Notes under the pieces: model-generated
Seen by the model: the letters and a program-made list of their open reading frames with translations, nothing else
The model's database searches: none
Told to the model about the DNA's origin: nothing
Shown: positions 47,001-54,977 of the stretch, piece after piece
Layout of the letters: each line of letters opens with the position of its first letter
Numbering within the stretch: the stretch's first letter is position 1
Program-made: the position numbers and the translations under genes
Origin: JAJDXW01 sp965202895
GTDB taxonomy: Bacteria > Pseudomonadota > Gammaproteobacteria > HK1
Assembly: GCA_965202895.1 (NCBI GenBank)
Contig: OZ241901.1
Location: 3,906,001-3,970,000 of the forward strand
DNA length: 64,000 nucleotides
Reading direction: 5' to 3'

Positions 47001-49121
47001 GGTCTCCCAGTACTTCCGGTCTCCGCACTTGTCGACGATCCGGGCGTAGATGGCGCCGGGCGGCAGGTCCATCGGCGCGAACAGCCCGCCCCCGGCTTGA
47101 CCGGGGGGCAGCCCGGGGCCGGCTGGAACCCCGTCTCCGTCGCCGCTGGCTCCATCGCCGCTGAAGATGATGCGGCCGGTGGGAGTGTGGTTGAGGTCGA
47201 TCCTGTTGATCTCGGCGTCGAGCCGGTCGTCGTGCGAACGGAGCGCACGGAGGACGTTCCAGACCACGCCGAAGCGTTCGTTGTCGTCCAGCGCCGCGGC
47301 GGGGTTGACGCCGGCCGGCACCGCGATGGGCAGGATGATGTAGCCGTACTCCTTGCCGGGCGCCTTGCGCATGGCGCGGCCCACGGCCTGGACGATGTCC
47401 ACGTGCGAGCTCCGGGGGCTCATGAACAGCACCGCGTCCAGCGCCGGCACGTCGATGCCCTCGGACAGGCAGCGCGCGTTCGAGAGGATGCGGCACGCGC
47501 CCTCGGCGCCGCCCCCGGCGCCGCGCTCGCCCTTCAGCCACTCGATCCGGGCCTTGCGGTCGAGCGCGTGATGCTGGCCGTCGACGTGCCGCGTGGCGCA
47601 GCGGAGCGCGCTCCGGCGCTCGGCCTCCGGCAGCAGGTCGATGGCGTGGGCGATGACGTCGTCCCAATGCGTTTCCAGGCGCTTCGACGCGGCGATGGTG
47701 TTGGTGAACGCGATGGCGCGGAACAGGGGGCGGACGGGCGCCTCGCCGGGGCCCCGGTTCTCCAGATTCTGCAACGCCCGCCAGCAGCCGGTGATCTTCG
47801 CCGCGTCGGTCAGGTTGATCTCGCTCTCGCCCCCCGCGAGATGCGCCTGCAACGCGGCGTCGACGTGCTGCTCGGACATGGCGAGCACGACGACCTTGTA
47901 ATCGGACAGCAGCCCCTGATCGACGGCCCGGGAGAAGGGCAGGCGGTGGAGCTCCGGCCCGTAGGTCTCCGGATCGTCCATCGAGAACACGTCCGCGTCG
48001 TGGCTCGCCGCCTTCGCCTTGGCGCTCTCCGTGTAGAGGCGCGGGGTCGCGGTCATGTAGAGGCGCCGGGCGGCCCGGATCCGCTCCCCGTCGTGGACGA
48101 GCACGAAGGGGGAGGTCCGGTCCCCGGGCTGCTCGACGCCGGTGGTCCGGTGCGCTTCGTCGCAGAGGACGAGGTCGAAGGGCGGCGCCCCCTCGTTCTG
48201 CGCCCGCTCCACGATGCCGAGCGAGTGGTAGGTGCAGAAGACCACCGTCATCGCATCTTCGGCGGCCTCCCGGAGCGCGGCGGAGATCGCCGGCGGGTCC
48301 GTGGTGACCGGGATTTCGAGCTCCTGGAGCGAGGCGTCCTCGTCGTTGCGGCCGGCCCGGGTGTCGGAGCAGACGCCCACGTAGCGGTGGGCTATCGCGC
48401 GTTGCGTCGCCCACTCCCGCATCGACTGGGAGAACAGGGAGATCGACGGCACCAGGTACAGGACCCGGCCGCCGGCCCCCGCCACGGCTTCCGCGATGCG
48501 CAGGGCGGTGAAGGTCTTGCCGGCGCCGCAGGCCATGACGAGCTTGCCGCGATCGTGGTCCCGGAAGCCGGCGAGCACGTCATCGAACGCGGCCTGCTGG
48601 TGGGGCCGCAGACGGAAGGGCTCGCGGCGGAAGGCGAGGTCTTCCGGCGCGGCGCGTGCGAGGTCGGGCCAGTCGAAGGGGCGGCTCGCGAGGTCGCCGA
48701 AGCGGAGCACGGCGCAGGCGGGCTTCAGGCGCTCGATGGTCCTGCGGGCGTTCGGCCCCCAACCGTCGCCGGTGTCCACGACGATGCGGGCGGTGAAGGG
48801 GTCGCGGGCCGATGCGGCGATGAAGGAGTCGAGATGGGGCTTCGAGATCTGCGTGCCCGGCGCGTAACACTTGCACTGGATGGCGCAACGGCCGCCCCGG
48901 CGCTCCTCGGCCACGAGGTCGATGCCCGTATCGGCGCCGTCGAAGTCCGGCCGCGCGGCGGCCCACTCGGACCAGAGCCGGACGTTGGAGAAACGCTCCC
49001 GGTAGAGCGGGTCCTCGAGGAAGTACGTCTTCATCAGCCGCTCGAAGAGGCGCCCCTTCTCGGCCTCGGAGCCGGCAATGGACCGGATGTGGTCCAGGGT
49101 CCGCTGGAAGCTGCCGCTCAA
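43992..49121 (-). CDS. Single-chain restriction-modification enzyme (type ISP-like nuclease-helicase-methylase)
   Basis: 1709 residues. In order: an Mrr-like PD-(D/E)XK nuclease (TGIDLVAEERRGG, CAIQCKCY with D68, Q82, K84); SF2 helicase with Walker A ACGAGKT (199-203 core) and DEAH (321-324); helicase C with VQAVGRAMRKAPGKEYGYII; an N6-adenine methylase with SAM motif DPFTGTGIFLVRLL and catalytic NPPWSAAQ near residue 1072; then a target-recognition C-terminus. This is the LlaGI/LlaBIII layout, in which one chain both methylates and cuts after translocation. Between AFHGRR and DYEPFEGIVLTDTF there is a roughly 65-70 residue insert encoded by dispersed repeats, in frame. A MazF-type gene overlaps its 3' end. 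Confidence 0.88.
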   Translation of the reverse strand: MSGSFQRTLDHIRSIAGSEAEKGRLFERLMKTYFLEDPLYRERFSNVRLWSEWAAARPDFDGADTGIDLVAEERRGGRCAIQCKCYAPGTQISKPHLDSFIAASARDPFTARIVVDTGDGWGPNARRTIERLKPACAVLRFGDLASRPFDWPDLARAAPEDLAFRREPFRLRPHQQAAFDDVLAGFRDHDRGKLVMACGAGKTFTALRIAEAVAGAGGRVLYLVPSISLFSQSMREWATQRAIAHRYVGVCSDTRAGRNDEDASLQELEIPVTTDPPAISAALREAAEDAMTVVFCTYHSLGIVERAQNEGAPPFDLVLCDEAHRTTGVEQPGDRTSPFVLVHDGERIRAARRLYMTATPRLYTESAKAKAASHDADVFSMDDPETYGPELHRLPFSRAVDQGLLSDYKVVVLAMSEQHVDAALQAHLAGGESEINLTDAAKITGCWRALQNLENRGPGEAPVRPLFRAIAFTNTIAASKRLETHWDDVIAHAIDLLPEAERRSALRCATRHVDGQHHALDRKARIEWLKGERGAGGGAEGACRILSNARCLSEGIDVPALDAVLFMSPRSSHVDIVQAVGRAMRKAPGKEYGYIILPIAVPAGVNPAAALDDNERFGVVWNVLRALRSHDDRLDAEINRIDLNHTPTGRIIFSGDGASGDGDGVPAGPGLPPGQAGGGLFAPMDLPPGAIYARIVDKCGDRKYWETWARDVADIFTRLLHRIGNLLAAPGNEALREWFGAFHEELKVSINESIDRGNAIEIMAQHILTRPVFEALFEHYDFAAANPVARALDALRQDFGEFGLENEVRDLERFYESVRMRARGLDNSAARQRVLMELYEKFFATALKKDTERLGIVYTPVEIVDFILESADHVLREEFGRGLSDEGVHVLDPFTGTGIFLVRLLQSALIADRDLERKYRRELHANEIVLLAYYIAAVHVEEAFHGRRHDHPSGGIWERGRPARMDNQSDLRPVAGGTHRVRQDAPIPGGPVDSRLRGNDEGGRDAPCPPGRAGPRDPASPARDYEPFEGIVLTDTFNLHTDRTGFPRDWLPDNSERAERQQGLPIQVVVGNPPWSAAQRSSADDNPNVDYPELEQRVGETYAARSTATLKNSLYDTYKMAIRWASDRIGEQGVIAFVTNGSWIDGNVDSGIRACLVEEFSAIWVLNLRGNQRTQGERSRREGGKVFGQGSRAPVAITILVRNPDASHDGCRILYRDVGDYLKRDEKLAILREAGSVAGIEDWREITPNRQHDWIGQRSEEFQRLYPLGSKEVKAGRGGDAVFKLFSNGYKTGKDAYLYNYSYEACVENARLVTKDYLGAMRVAEEHPKYGVDEVASLHSSNVRWDRELKNNLRRRRVVTFSAAKVLKIQYRPYVKQYCYAEHLLVQHKGQMDAVFPNNGPENRAICVPGIGSTRPFSALMVDTMPDLYFIAFGQCFPRYRYEQPGDVQSQLPGMGGTSGPERIDNVTDPALRAFRVRYADGSIDKDDVFDYIYGVLHAPDWRGRFADDLVKELPRVPFAEDFCTFARAGRALAALHLGYETCEEYPLETVFTQPGEPQPKHFRIGARAMRFADDDRTVLRINEYVSLRGIPAEAHEYMVNGRTPLEWIIDRYRIVRDRQSGIFNDPNEWFEDPRDLAATVRRIVHVSVETARIVETLPDLLAKADRDSAQATFDLQTEAHRQALAVARSAQAEEDQEFVEAISVWDRP
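46073..46256. repeat. PE1-like and 'DSRLRGND' repeats inserted within the restriction enzyme gene
   Basis: Two head-to-tail pieces: 46073-46155 (CCCTGGGACCGGCGCGTCCT, then the well-known ATTCCCGC..GCGGGAAT hairpin that encodes DSRLRGND) and 46156-46256, which starts TCCTGGGAT, has CGTCCCGCCCGCA pairing with TGCGGGCGGGACG, and ends GCGTTCCCAGA. The total insert keeps the frame and contains no stop. The enzyme family normally reads across this point without such a segment. Confidence 0.8.
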
Positions 49122-49135
49122 TGTTCAGTCTCCGG

Positions 49136-49420
49136 GGTCAATCTCGGGGTCTCGACGGTGCGGACGGGGCACCCGTGTCCCGGGGGACACGCCGTTCCCA
49201 GGGGACGCATGGATTCCCGCTTTCTCCCCGCTTTCGCGAGGATGACGGGGAATGACGAGGATGGGCGGGACACAAGCGTTCGGAGAACGCGCCGTTCCCA
49301 GGACACCCGGACTCCCGCCCCCGCTTCCGCGAGGACACGCTTGCACGGAGCCCGCCCCCGCGGAGGCGGGGGAAAGGCCGGGGAGGGCGGGACGCCCGCG
49401 TTGGGGAGCAGCCGGAGGCC
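49136..49420. repeat. Cluster of degenerate palindromic repeats
   Basis: The 379-base gap between the restriction gene start and the nitrilase gene is almost entirely repeat: several GCCGTTCCCAGG and GGGCGGGACACAAGCGTTC pieces of the PE1 type, and an ATGGATTCCCGC..GGGGAATGACG hairpin of the type also found inside the restriction gene. A last half-unit, GGGCGGGACGCCCGCGTTGG, lies near 49389. Any promoter of the restriction gene must lie within these repeats. Confidence 0.7.
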
Positions 49421-49500
49421 GGTCTCGATGGCGAGCCGCGCGGTGCAACGTCCATTCCAGCGGATCGATGCTACCCGGAGGCTCCGGTCGCTTCGCGCGT

Positions 49501-50358
49501 TCAGTCGGCGGCGTGCTCGCGGAGCTTGCCGGGCCGGGTGTAGGGCCGGTCGTGCCCGAGGGAGGGCACCATCCGCCGCGCCTCCCGGACCCGGGCGGGG
49601 TCGATCTCCGCCATCGCCACCCCGGGCTCCTCCCCTCCGTCCGCCAGCACCTCGCCCCACGGGTCGACGATGAGGGAGTGCCCGTAGGTCCTGCGACCCT
49701 CCGCGTGCTCGCCGCACTGGGCCGGGGCGAAGACGAAGCAGCCGGTCTCGATCGCGCGGGCGCGGAGCAGCACGCGCCAGTGGGCGCGGCCGGTCGGGCG
49801 GGCGAACGCGGAGGGGACGGCGAGGTAGTCCGCCCCGGCTTGGGCGAGGTCCCGGTAGAGGGCCGGGAAGCGCATGTCGTAGCAGATCGTCATGCCCATC
49901 CGGCCCCACGGCGTGTCCGCCACGATCGCCTCGCCGCCGGGGCGGTAGCGGCGCGACTCCCGGTAGGACTCCCCGCCCTCGAGGTCGACGTCGAACATGT
50001 GGATCTTGTCGTAGCGTGCGACGATGGTGCCGTCCGGGCCGATGAGGAGGGAGCGGTTCGCGCAGCGCCCTTCGTCGACCCGGACCGCCATCGAGCCGAG
50101 GAGCAGCCAGACCCCGGTCTCGCGGGCGAGGGAGCGGTACCGGGGGAGCCATTCGTCGGCCGCCTCCGGGCGGGCTTTCTCCAGCACGAGCCGGCCCCGC
50201 GGCTCCAGCATCGGGGTCACCTCGGGGGTCATGACGAGGGAGGCTCCGGCGGAGGCCGCCTCCCGGACGAGGGCGGCGGCGGCCGGGAACGTCTTCTCGG
50301 GGGCCCGGTCGGAGGTGAGCTGGACGCAGGCGGCGCGAAACGGCCCGGCGGCGGTCAC
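49501..50358 (-). CDS. Carbon-nitrogen hydrolase (nitrilase superfamily, Nit1/NIT2-like)
   Basis: 285 residues from GTG 50358; a GTG 11 codons upstream is possible. The catalytic triad is E46 (VMTPEVTPM), K118 (RYDKIHMFDVDL) and C159 (MTICYDMRFP). The KIHLFDV-like and CYD.RFP blocks fit the Nit branch, whose members include deaminated glutathione amidase and omega-amidase. A glutathione repair role would suit the nearby glutaredoxin and gshA, but that is inference. Confidence 0.85.
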   Translation of the reverse strand: MTAAGPFRAACVQLTSDRAPEKTFPAAAALVREAASAGASLVMTPEVTPMLEPRGRLVLEKARPEAADEWLPRYRSLARETGVWLLLGSMAVRVDEGRCANRSLLIGPDGTIVARYDKIHMFDVDLEGGESYRESRRYRPGGEAIVADTPWGRMGMTICYDMRFPALYRDLAQAGADYLAVPSAFARPTGRAHWRVLLRARAIETGCFVFAPAQCGEHAEGRRTYGHSLIVDPWGEVLADGGEEPGVAMAEIDPARVREARRMVPSLGHDRPYTRPGKLREHAAD

Positions 50359-50396
50359 GGGGAGGCGCCTTCGGGCGGCGACCGCCGGCACGGCCG

Positions 50397-50455
50397 TTCG
50401 GCGATTCCACGGGGTGGAATCACCGGCGCCCCCGCCAGTGCCCCCGCCAGCGCCG
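50397..50455. repeat. Short palindromic dispersed repeat R6, copy 2
   Basis: GGCGATTCCACGGGGTGGAATCACCGGCGC is followed by CCAGTGCC, related to 1427-1475. It lies in the short gap between the nitrilase and glutaredoxin genes. Confidence 0.55.
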
Positions 50456-50479
50456 TAGACGGACGAGGGACCGTCCGGT

Positions 50480-50734
50480 TCATGCGAGCAGGGCGTCGAG
50501 CGCGCCGTCCCGATCGAGGGCGTACAGATCGTCGCATCCGCCGACGTGGTGGTCGCCGACGAAGATCTGCGGGACCGTGCGGCGCCCGCCCGCCCGTTCG
50601 ATCATCTCCGCCCGGCGCTCCGGGTGGAGGCCTACGTCGATCTCCTCGAACGCGACGCCCCGCGCCGAGAGCAGCCGTTTGGCGGCATGACAATAGGGGC
50701 AGAAGCGGCCCGAGTACACCACGACCCCGTTCAC
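50480..50734 (-). CDS. grxC: Glutaredoxin (GrxC type)
   Basis: 84 residues from GTG 50734. The active site is GRFCPYCHAAKRLL (CPYC), followed by the TVPQIF cis-Pro loop and GGCDDLYALD, the glutathione-binding GG.DD motif. It is a dithiol glutaredoxin that reduces disulfides with glutathione. The length is standard. Confidence 0.93.
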   Translation of the reverse strand: MNGVVVYSGRFCPYCHAAKRLLSARGVAFEEIDVGLHPERRAEMIERAGGRRTVPQIFVGDHHVGGCDDLYALDRDGALDALLA

Positions 50735-50852
50735 CGCCGAATCTCCCGGACCACGGCCGTGCACCCCCTCATGCGACCCCCGATCCGGATCCGCCGGACC
50801 ACGCCGGAGCGCGCGGCGGGCCCTGGAGGGCCGGATCGGCTCCGACCCGCTC

Positions 50853-52055
50853 TCAACCCTCGTACCGGCCGACGATGGAGACGCTGCTCACGTTCATGTG
50901 CGGGAAGCCGCCGAGGTTGTGGGTGAGCCCGAGCTTCGGATCGTCGAGCTGGCGCTCGCCGGCCCGCCCGAGGAGCTGCAGGTACATCTCGTAGAGCATG
51001 CGCAGCCCCGAGGCCCCGATCGGATGGCCGAAGCACTTGAGCCCGCCGTCGATCTGGCACGGCACCTCGCCGTCCGCATCGAAGGCCCCGTCGAGCACGT
51101 CACGCCAGGCCCGGCCCTCCTCGGCAAGGCCGAGATCCTCCATCGTCACGAGCTCGGTGATGGAGAAGCAGTCGTGCACCTCGGTCATGTCGAGCTCGGC
51201 CCGGGGGTTCCGGACCCCCGCCTCCTCGTAGGCCTTCTTCGAGGCGATGCGGGTGGTCTTGACGTAGGAGCCGTCCCAGCCCGAGTGGCCCGCCTCCTCG
51301 CCGTTCGAAACGGAGAGCTGCATCGCCTTGACCGTCACGAATTCGGTCTTGCCGAGCGCGCGGGCGATGTCGGGGGTGGTCACGATCGCGCACGCCGCGC
51401 CATCGCTCACCCCGCAGCAGTCGTAGAGCCCGATCGGCTCGGCGACCATGGGCGCGCCGAGGACCTGCTCCTCCGACACCTCGCGCCGCAGGTGCGCCTT
51501 CGGGTTCTTCGTCCCGTTCGCATGGCTCTTGACGGAGACCCGGGCCATCGCGCGCTTGAGGTCGTCCTTGTCCACCCCGTGCGCGCCGCGGTAGCCGGCC
51601 GCGAGCTGGGCGAACATCCCGGGGGCGGAGAGGTTCGGCCAGTACATGTCGTTGGTGACCCCGCGGGTACGCTGGGGAAGCCCGCCGTAGCCGGTGTCCT
51701 TGAGCTTCTCGCAACCGAGGGCGAGGGCGACGTCGCAAGCCCCCGACGCCACCGCGTAGACGGCGCCCCGGAACGCCTCGGTGCCGCTCGCGCAGTAGTT
51801 CTCGACCCGGGTCACCGGGATGTAGGGGAGGCGCAGGGCGACCGCGAGAGGCAGCCCGCTCGATCCGACGTGGACCGACTCGATCGCGGTGGAGAGCCAG
51901 GCCGCCTCGATCCGGTCCTTCTCGATGCCGGCGTCGGCGATGCACTCGGTGAACGCCTCGACCATGAGGTCCTGCGCCTCCATGTCCCAGCGCTCCCCGA
52001 ACTTGGAGCACCCCATCCCGAGGATCGCGACCTTGTCCTTGATTCCGGTGGCCAT
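50853..52055 (-). CDS. SCP-x-like thiolase / acetyl-CoA acetyltransferase
   Basis: 400 residues. The catalytic residues of thiolases are in place: nucleophile C88 in VENYCASGTEAFRGA, H294 in TEVHDCFSITEL, and C341 and H344 in GGLKCFGHPIGASG. The HDCF and GG.K..GHP blocks fit the SCP-x/archaeal thiolase branch, which often pairs with a DUF35 OB-fold partner. Here that partner is fused to the next gene upstream (52090-53544), 34 bases away on the same strand, so both probably act on one acyl-CoA substrate. Confidence 0.9.
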   Translation of the reverse strand: MATGIKDKVAILGMGCSKFGERWDMEAQDLMVEAFTECIADAGIEKDRIEAAWLSTAIESVHVGSSGLPLAVALRLPYIPVTRVENYCASGTEAFRGAVYAVASGACDVALALGCEKLKDTGYGGLPQRTRGVTNDMYWPNLSAPGMFAQLAAGYRGAHGVDKDDLKRAMARVSVKSHANGTKNPKAHLRREVSEEQVLGAPMVAEPIGLYDCCGVSDGAACAIVTTPDIARALGKTEFVTVKAMQLSVSNGEEAGHSGWDGSYVKTTRIASKKAYEEAGVRNPRAELDMTEVHDCFSITELVTMEDLGLAEEGRAWRDVLDGAFDADGEVPCQIDGGLKCFGHPIGASGLRMLYEMYLQLLGRAGERQLDDPKLGLTHNLGGFPHMNVSSVSIVGRYEG

Positions 52056-52089
52056 GGTGTCGTCTCCGATGGTTGATTTTGCACTGATG

Positions 52090-53544
52090 TCAGGCGGATT
52101 GAACCGCTTTCCAGAAGTATTTCCTGAACCCGCGTTCGGGATCCACCTCGCGGACCCGAAACTGCATCCCCACCCGGGCCCCGATGTCGAACGTCTCCCG
52201 GTCGACGTCGGTGAAGTCGACCATCAGGCGCCCGCCCCCCTCGAACTGCACCATCCCGAAGTAGGCCGGCGGGTCGATGGAGAAGGTGAGCGAATCGGCC
52301 GTCCAGGTCTTGACGGTCCCCGGCGTGTCGGCCATCGGGTGATCCGCCTGGGAGTCGAACGCGCCGCAGTTGGGGTTGACGCAGTAGTGCGACTTCGGGA
52401 ACTGCACGGTCCCGCACCGCTCGCACCGTCCCCCGACGAAGCCGGTCAGCATCCGGCGGTTGCGGTACAGGGTGCTGAGGGGGGTCTGGCGGTCGACCTC
52501 CGCCCGCTTGCCGAAGTCCTTGTCCACGAGCCCGTTGAAGGTGAGGAAGCGATCGTAGTTCTCTTCCGGGGTGCCCCGGGCGAGCGCGCCCGAGACGCCG
52601 CGGCGGGGGGGGAGGGTGCGGATGGCCTCCGTCACCTCGAACACGAGCACGTCACAGCCCTGGCCGAACCCCGCGACGAGGATCCGTTCGCCCGGCGCCG
52701 CCTCTTCGAGCGCCCGGCACAGCATCAGCACCGCGTGGGCGGCGCCGGTGTCGCCGCAGACCTGCTGCATCCCGTCGGCGACCGATTCGGGGCGGACCCC
52801 GGCCTGCCGGGCGACCATCTCGGGGACCCGGCGCAGCGAGCAGGGCAGGAGGAAGCGGTCGATCGCGCCCGGATCGAGACCGCAGCCGCGAAGGGCCCCC
52901 GCCACCGCCGGGGGGACGATCTTGAGGTAGCCCTCGTCGCGCACCCAACGTTCTTCCCAGTCGTAGTCGAACTCGCTCTGCTGGCCGCGGTAGTGGTCGA
53001 CGAAATCGACCGAGAGCGAGTGGCGGCCGACAAGCCGGGCGATAACCCCGTCCTGCCCGAGGCAGAGCGCGGCCGCCCCGTCGCCGTACAGCAGCTCCTG
53101 GGGGGTGCCGGTGCGGCTTCGGCGGTGCTCCGACGCGATGAACAGCACCTGCCCCGGGGCGCCGGCCCGAACCGCCCCGAGGGCGTTCGCGAGCCCGGTG
53201 GTTCCCGCCCGGAGCGAGGAGGTCACGTCCAGGGTGCCGATCTCGGCTCCGAGATTGAGCGCCTCGGCGCAGATCCCCGAGTTCTGGCGGTCGGCGAAGG
53301 GGAGGGTGGTCGACGCGAGGTGCACCGCGCTCACCGTGCTCCGGTCGATTCCCCCCAGCGCGTCCCGCGCCGCCTCGACGGCCATGGTGACGGCGTCCTC
53401 GTCCCAGTTGCACATCGAGCGCTCGCCCCGGCCGTGGGCGGCGAGCGCGCCGTTGGCCCAGGCGTTCGCCCGCACGATGGCGGACCGCTGGAGGCGGAGG
53501 CGGGGGACGTAGGCGCCGAACGCGGTGATCCCGTGATCCGGCAT
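52090..53544 (-). CDS. HMG-CoA synthase/KAS III-like protein fused to a DUF35 zinc-ribbon OB-fold domain
   Basis: 484 residues. The N part (1 to about 345) has a thiolase fold of the HMG-CoA synthase type (FGAYVPRLRLQR, LLYGDGAAALCLG, AGFGQGCDVLVFEV). Where active enzymes carry a nucleophilic Cys the sequence reads LDVTSSLRAGTTGL, with no Cys. The C part (about 370-484) has a zinc ribbon CERCGTVQFPKSHYCVNPNC (C-x2-C-x10-C-x4-C) and an OB fold (MVQFEGGGRLMVDFTDVD). Such proteins assemble with SCP-x-like thiolases to form a channel complex in archaeal mevalonate synthesis. Here the fusion may serve as a non-catalytic partner of the thiolase gene next door. Confidence 0.85.
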   Translation of the reverse strand: MPDHGITAFGAYVPRLRLQRSAIVRANAWANGALAAHGRGERSMCNWDEDAVTMAVEAARDALGGIDRSTVSAVHLASTTLPFADRQNSGICAEALNLGAEIGTLDVTSSLRAGTTGLANALGAVRAGAPGQVLFIASEHRRSRTGTPQELLYGDGAAALCLGQDGVIARLVGRHSLSVDFVDHYRGQQSEFDYDWEERWVRDEGYLKIVPPAVAGALRGCGLDPGAIDRFLLPCSLRRVPEMVARQAGVRPESVADGMQQVCGDTGAAHAVLMLCRALEEAAPGERILVAGFGQGCDVLVFEVTEAIRTLPPRRGVSGALARGTPEENYDRFLTFNGLVDKDFGKRAEVDRQTPLSTLYRNRRMLTGFVGGRCERCGTVQFPKSHYCVNPNCGAFDSQADHPMADTPGTVKTWTADSLTFSIDPPAYFGMVQFEGGGRLMVDFTDVDRETFDIGARVGMQFRVREVDPERGFRKYFWKAVQSA

Positions 53545-53633
53545 GGGTGGCTTCCTTCGGCTCCTTCGTTTCGCAGCGCCGGGGGGGAGAGGGCCGCCGT
53601 CGGTCGAGGAACGACGCCCGCGCGCCCGAACGC

Positions 53634-54845
53634 TCAGATCCCGGCCGCTTCGGGATGGCGGTTCGCTCCGGCGTAGGTGCGGAGGTACTGGGAGAACTCC
53701 CGCAGGGCCTGGATGCCGCTCTCCTCGGCCTTCCGGCACCAGTCACGCAGACCGCCCGCCAGCTCCTCGACGTTCGCGGTCCGGCTCTCCCACAGCTTCT
53801 GGAGCTCGATCCGCTTCTCGTAGATGGTGCGAAGCGTGTCGCTGCAGTGAAGGAGCCGGTGGCGAAGCTCGCGCTCGGCGTCGTTGTCGAGCGCATCGGT
53901 CCGCCAGAGCAGGGACTTCGCCCGGTCGAGGACGTCCCGGGCCTTCGGCTCCACCCGCTCCCGCTCCATGCGTGCGATGGGCTCCACCACCATCCGCCGA
54001 TAGCGCGCCATGACCCGGAACCGGTCGCTGATGACGGCCCGGATGGTGTCGAGGTCGATCTCGTGCTTTCCTTCTATCCGGAGCACCTCGGGCGGAAGGC
54101 GCTTGATGCGGGCGAGCCCGAGCCACGAGAACAGCTTGATCCATCCCCAGCCGACGTCGAGCTCCCACCATTTGACGGAGAACTTGGCGGAGCTCGGATA
54201 GGTGTGGTGGTTGTTGTGAAGCTCCTCGCCGCCGATGAGGACCCCCCACGGCACGAGGTTGGTGGAAGCGTCCGGCGTCTCGAAGTTCCGGTAGCCGGTG
54301 TGGTGGCACGCCCCGTTGATGACCCCGGCCGCGAGGAACGGGATCCAGGCCATCTGCACCGCCCAGATGGTCAGCCCGATCGGCCCGAACAGGAGGAGGT
54401 CGATGCCGAGCATGACGAGGATGCTGGCGTTGCCGCGCGAGGCATAGAGATGGCGCTCGATCCAGTCGTCGGGGGTGCCGTGGCCGTACCGCTCCATCAC
54501 TTCCTCGGTATGGGAGAGGCGATAGACCTCCGTCCCCTCGAAGAGGACCTTGCGCAGCCCCAGGACCACCGGGCTGTGGGGGTCTTCCCGGGTCTCGGTG
54601 TTCGCGTGGTGCTTGCGGTGGATCGCGGTCCAGCCCCTGGTGTGCATCCCGGTGGTGAGCCAGAGCCAGAAGCGGAACGCGTGGGCGAGCGCGGGGTGGA
54701 GGTCGACGGATCGATGGGCCGAGTGCCGGTGGAGATACACGGTCACCGAGACGATGGTGGCGTGGGTGAGAAGGAGGGCGGCGATCACCTTCTGCCAGAG
54801 AGCGAGACCGAGGATTCCGTCAAATCCGAGAATCGCGTCCAGCAT
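53634..54845 (-). CDS. Acyl-CoA/acyl-lipid Delta9-type fatty acid desaturase
   Basis: 403 residues. The three diiron His boxes are complete: HRHSAH (39-44), HRKHH (76-80) and HNNHH (210-214), and four membrane helices are placed between them. It introduces a cis double bond in saturated acyl chains, using O2 and reductant. The C-terminal 160 residues are a long charged helical extension (AKSLLWRTDALDNDAERELR) found in many proteobacterial desaturases of this size. It is probably in one transcription unit with the HMGS-like gene, 89 bases apart, though a separate unit is possible. Confidence 0.92.
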   Translation of the reverse strand: MLDAILGFDGILGLALWQKVIAALLLTHATIVSVTVYLHRHSAHRSVDLHPALAHAFRFWLWLTTGMHTRGWTAIHRKHHANTETREDPHSPVVLGLRKVLFEGTEVYRLSHTEEVMERYGHGTPDDWIERHLYASRGNASILVMLGIDLLLFGPIGLTIWAVQMAWIPFLAAGVINGACHHTGYRNFETPDASTNLVPWGVLIGGEELHNNHHTYPSSAKFSVKWWELDVGWGWIKLFSWLGLARIKRLPPEVLRIEGKHEIDLDTIRAVISDRFRVMARYRRMVVEPIARMERERVEPKARDVLDRAKSLLWRTDALDNDAERELRHRLLHCSDTLRTIYEKRIELQKLWESRTANVEELAGGLRDWCRKAEESGIQALREFSQYLRTYAGANRHPEAAGI

Positions 54846-54977
54846 GGGGCCACCACCCTTCGAGCTATGGGATACGCACGGGCGCGGGAGCCCGCGAGGC
54901 TCCCGGCGACGCGGCGCGGATTGTATTTTGCCGGCGGTCGGATGACAAACGTCCGCGCGCCGGCCGTGCGCCGGCCG

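Noticed and set aside
46185..49673. 1162-codon plus frame opposite the restriction enzyme
   Set aside because: Shadow of the minus-strand enzyme, without any domain pattern.
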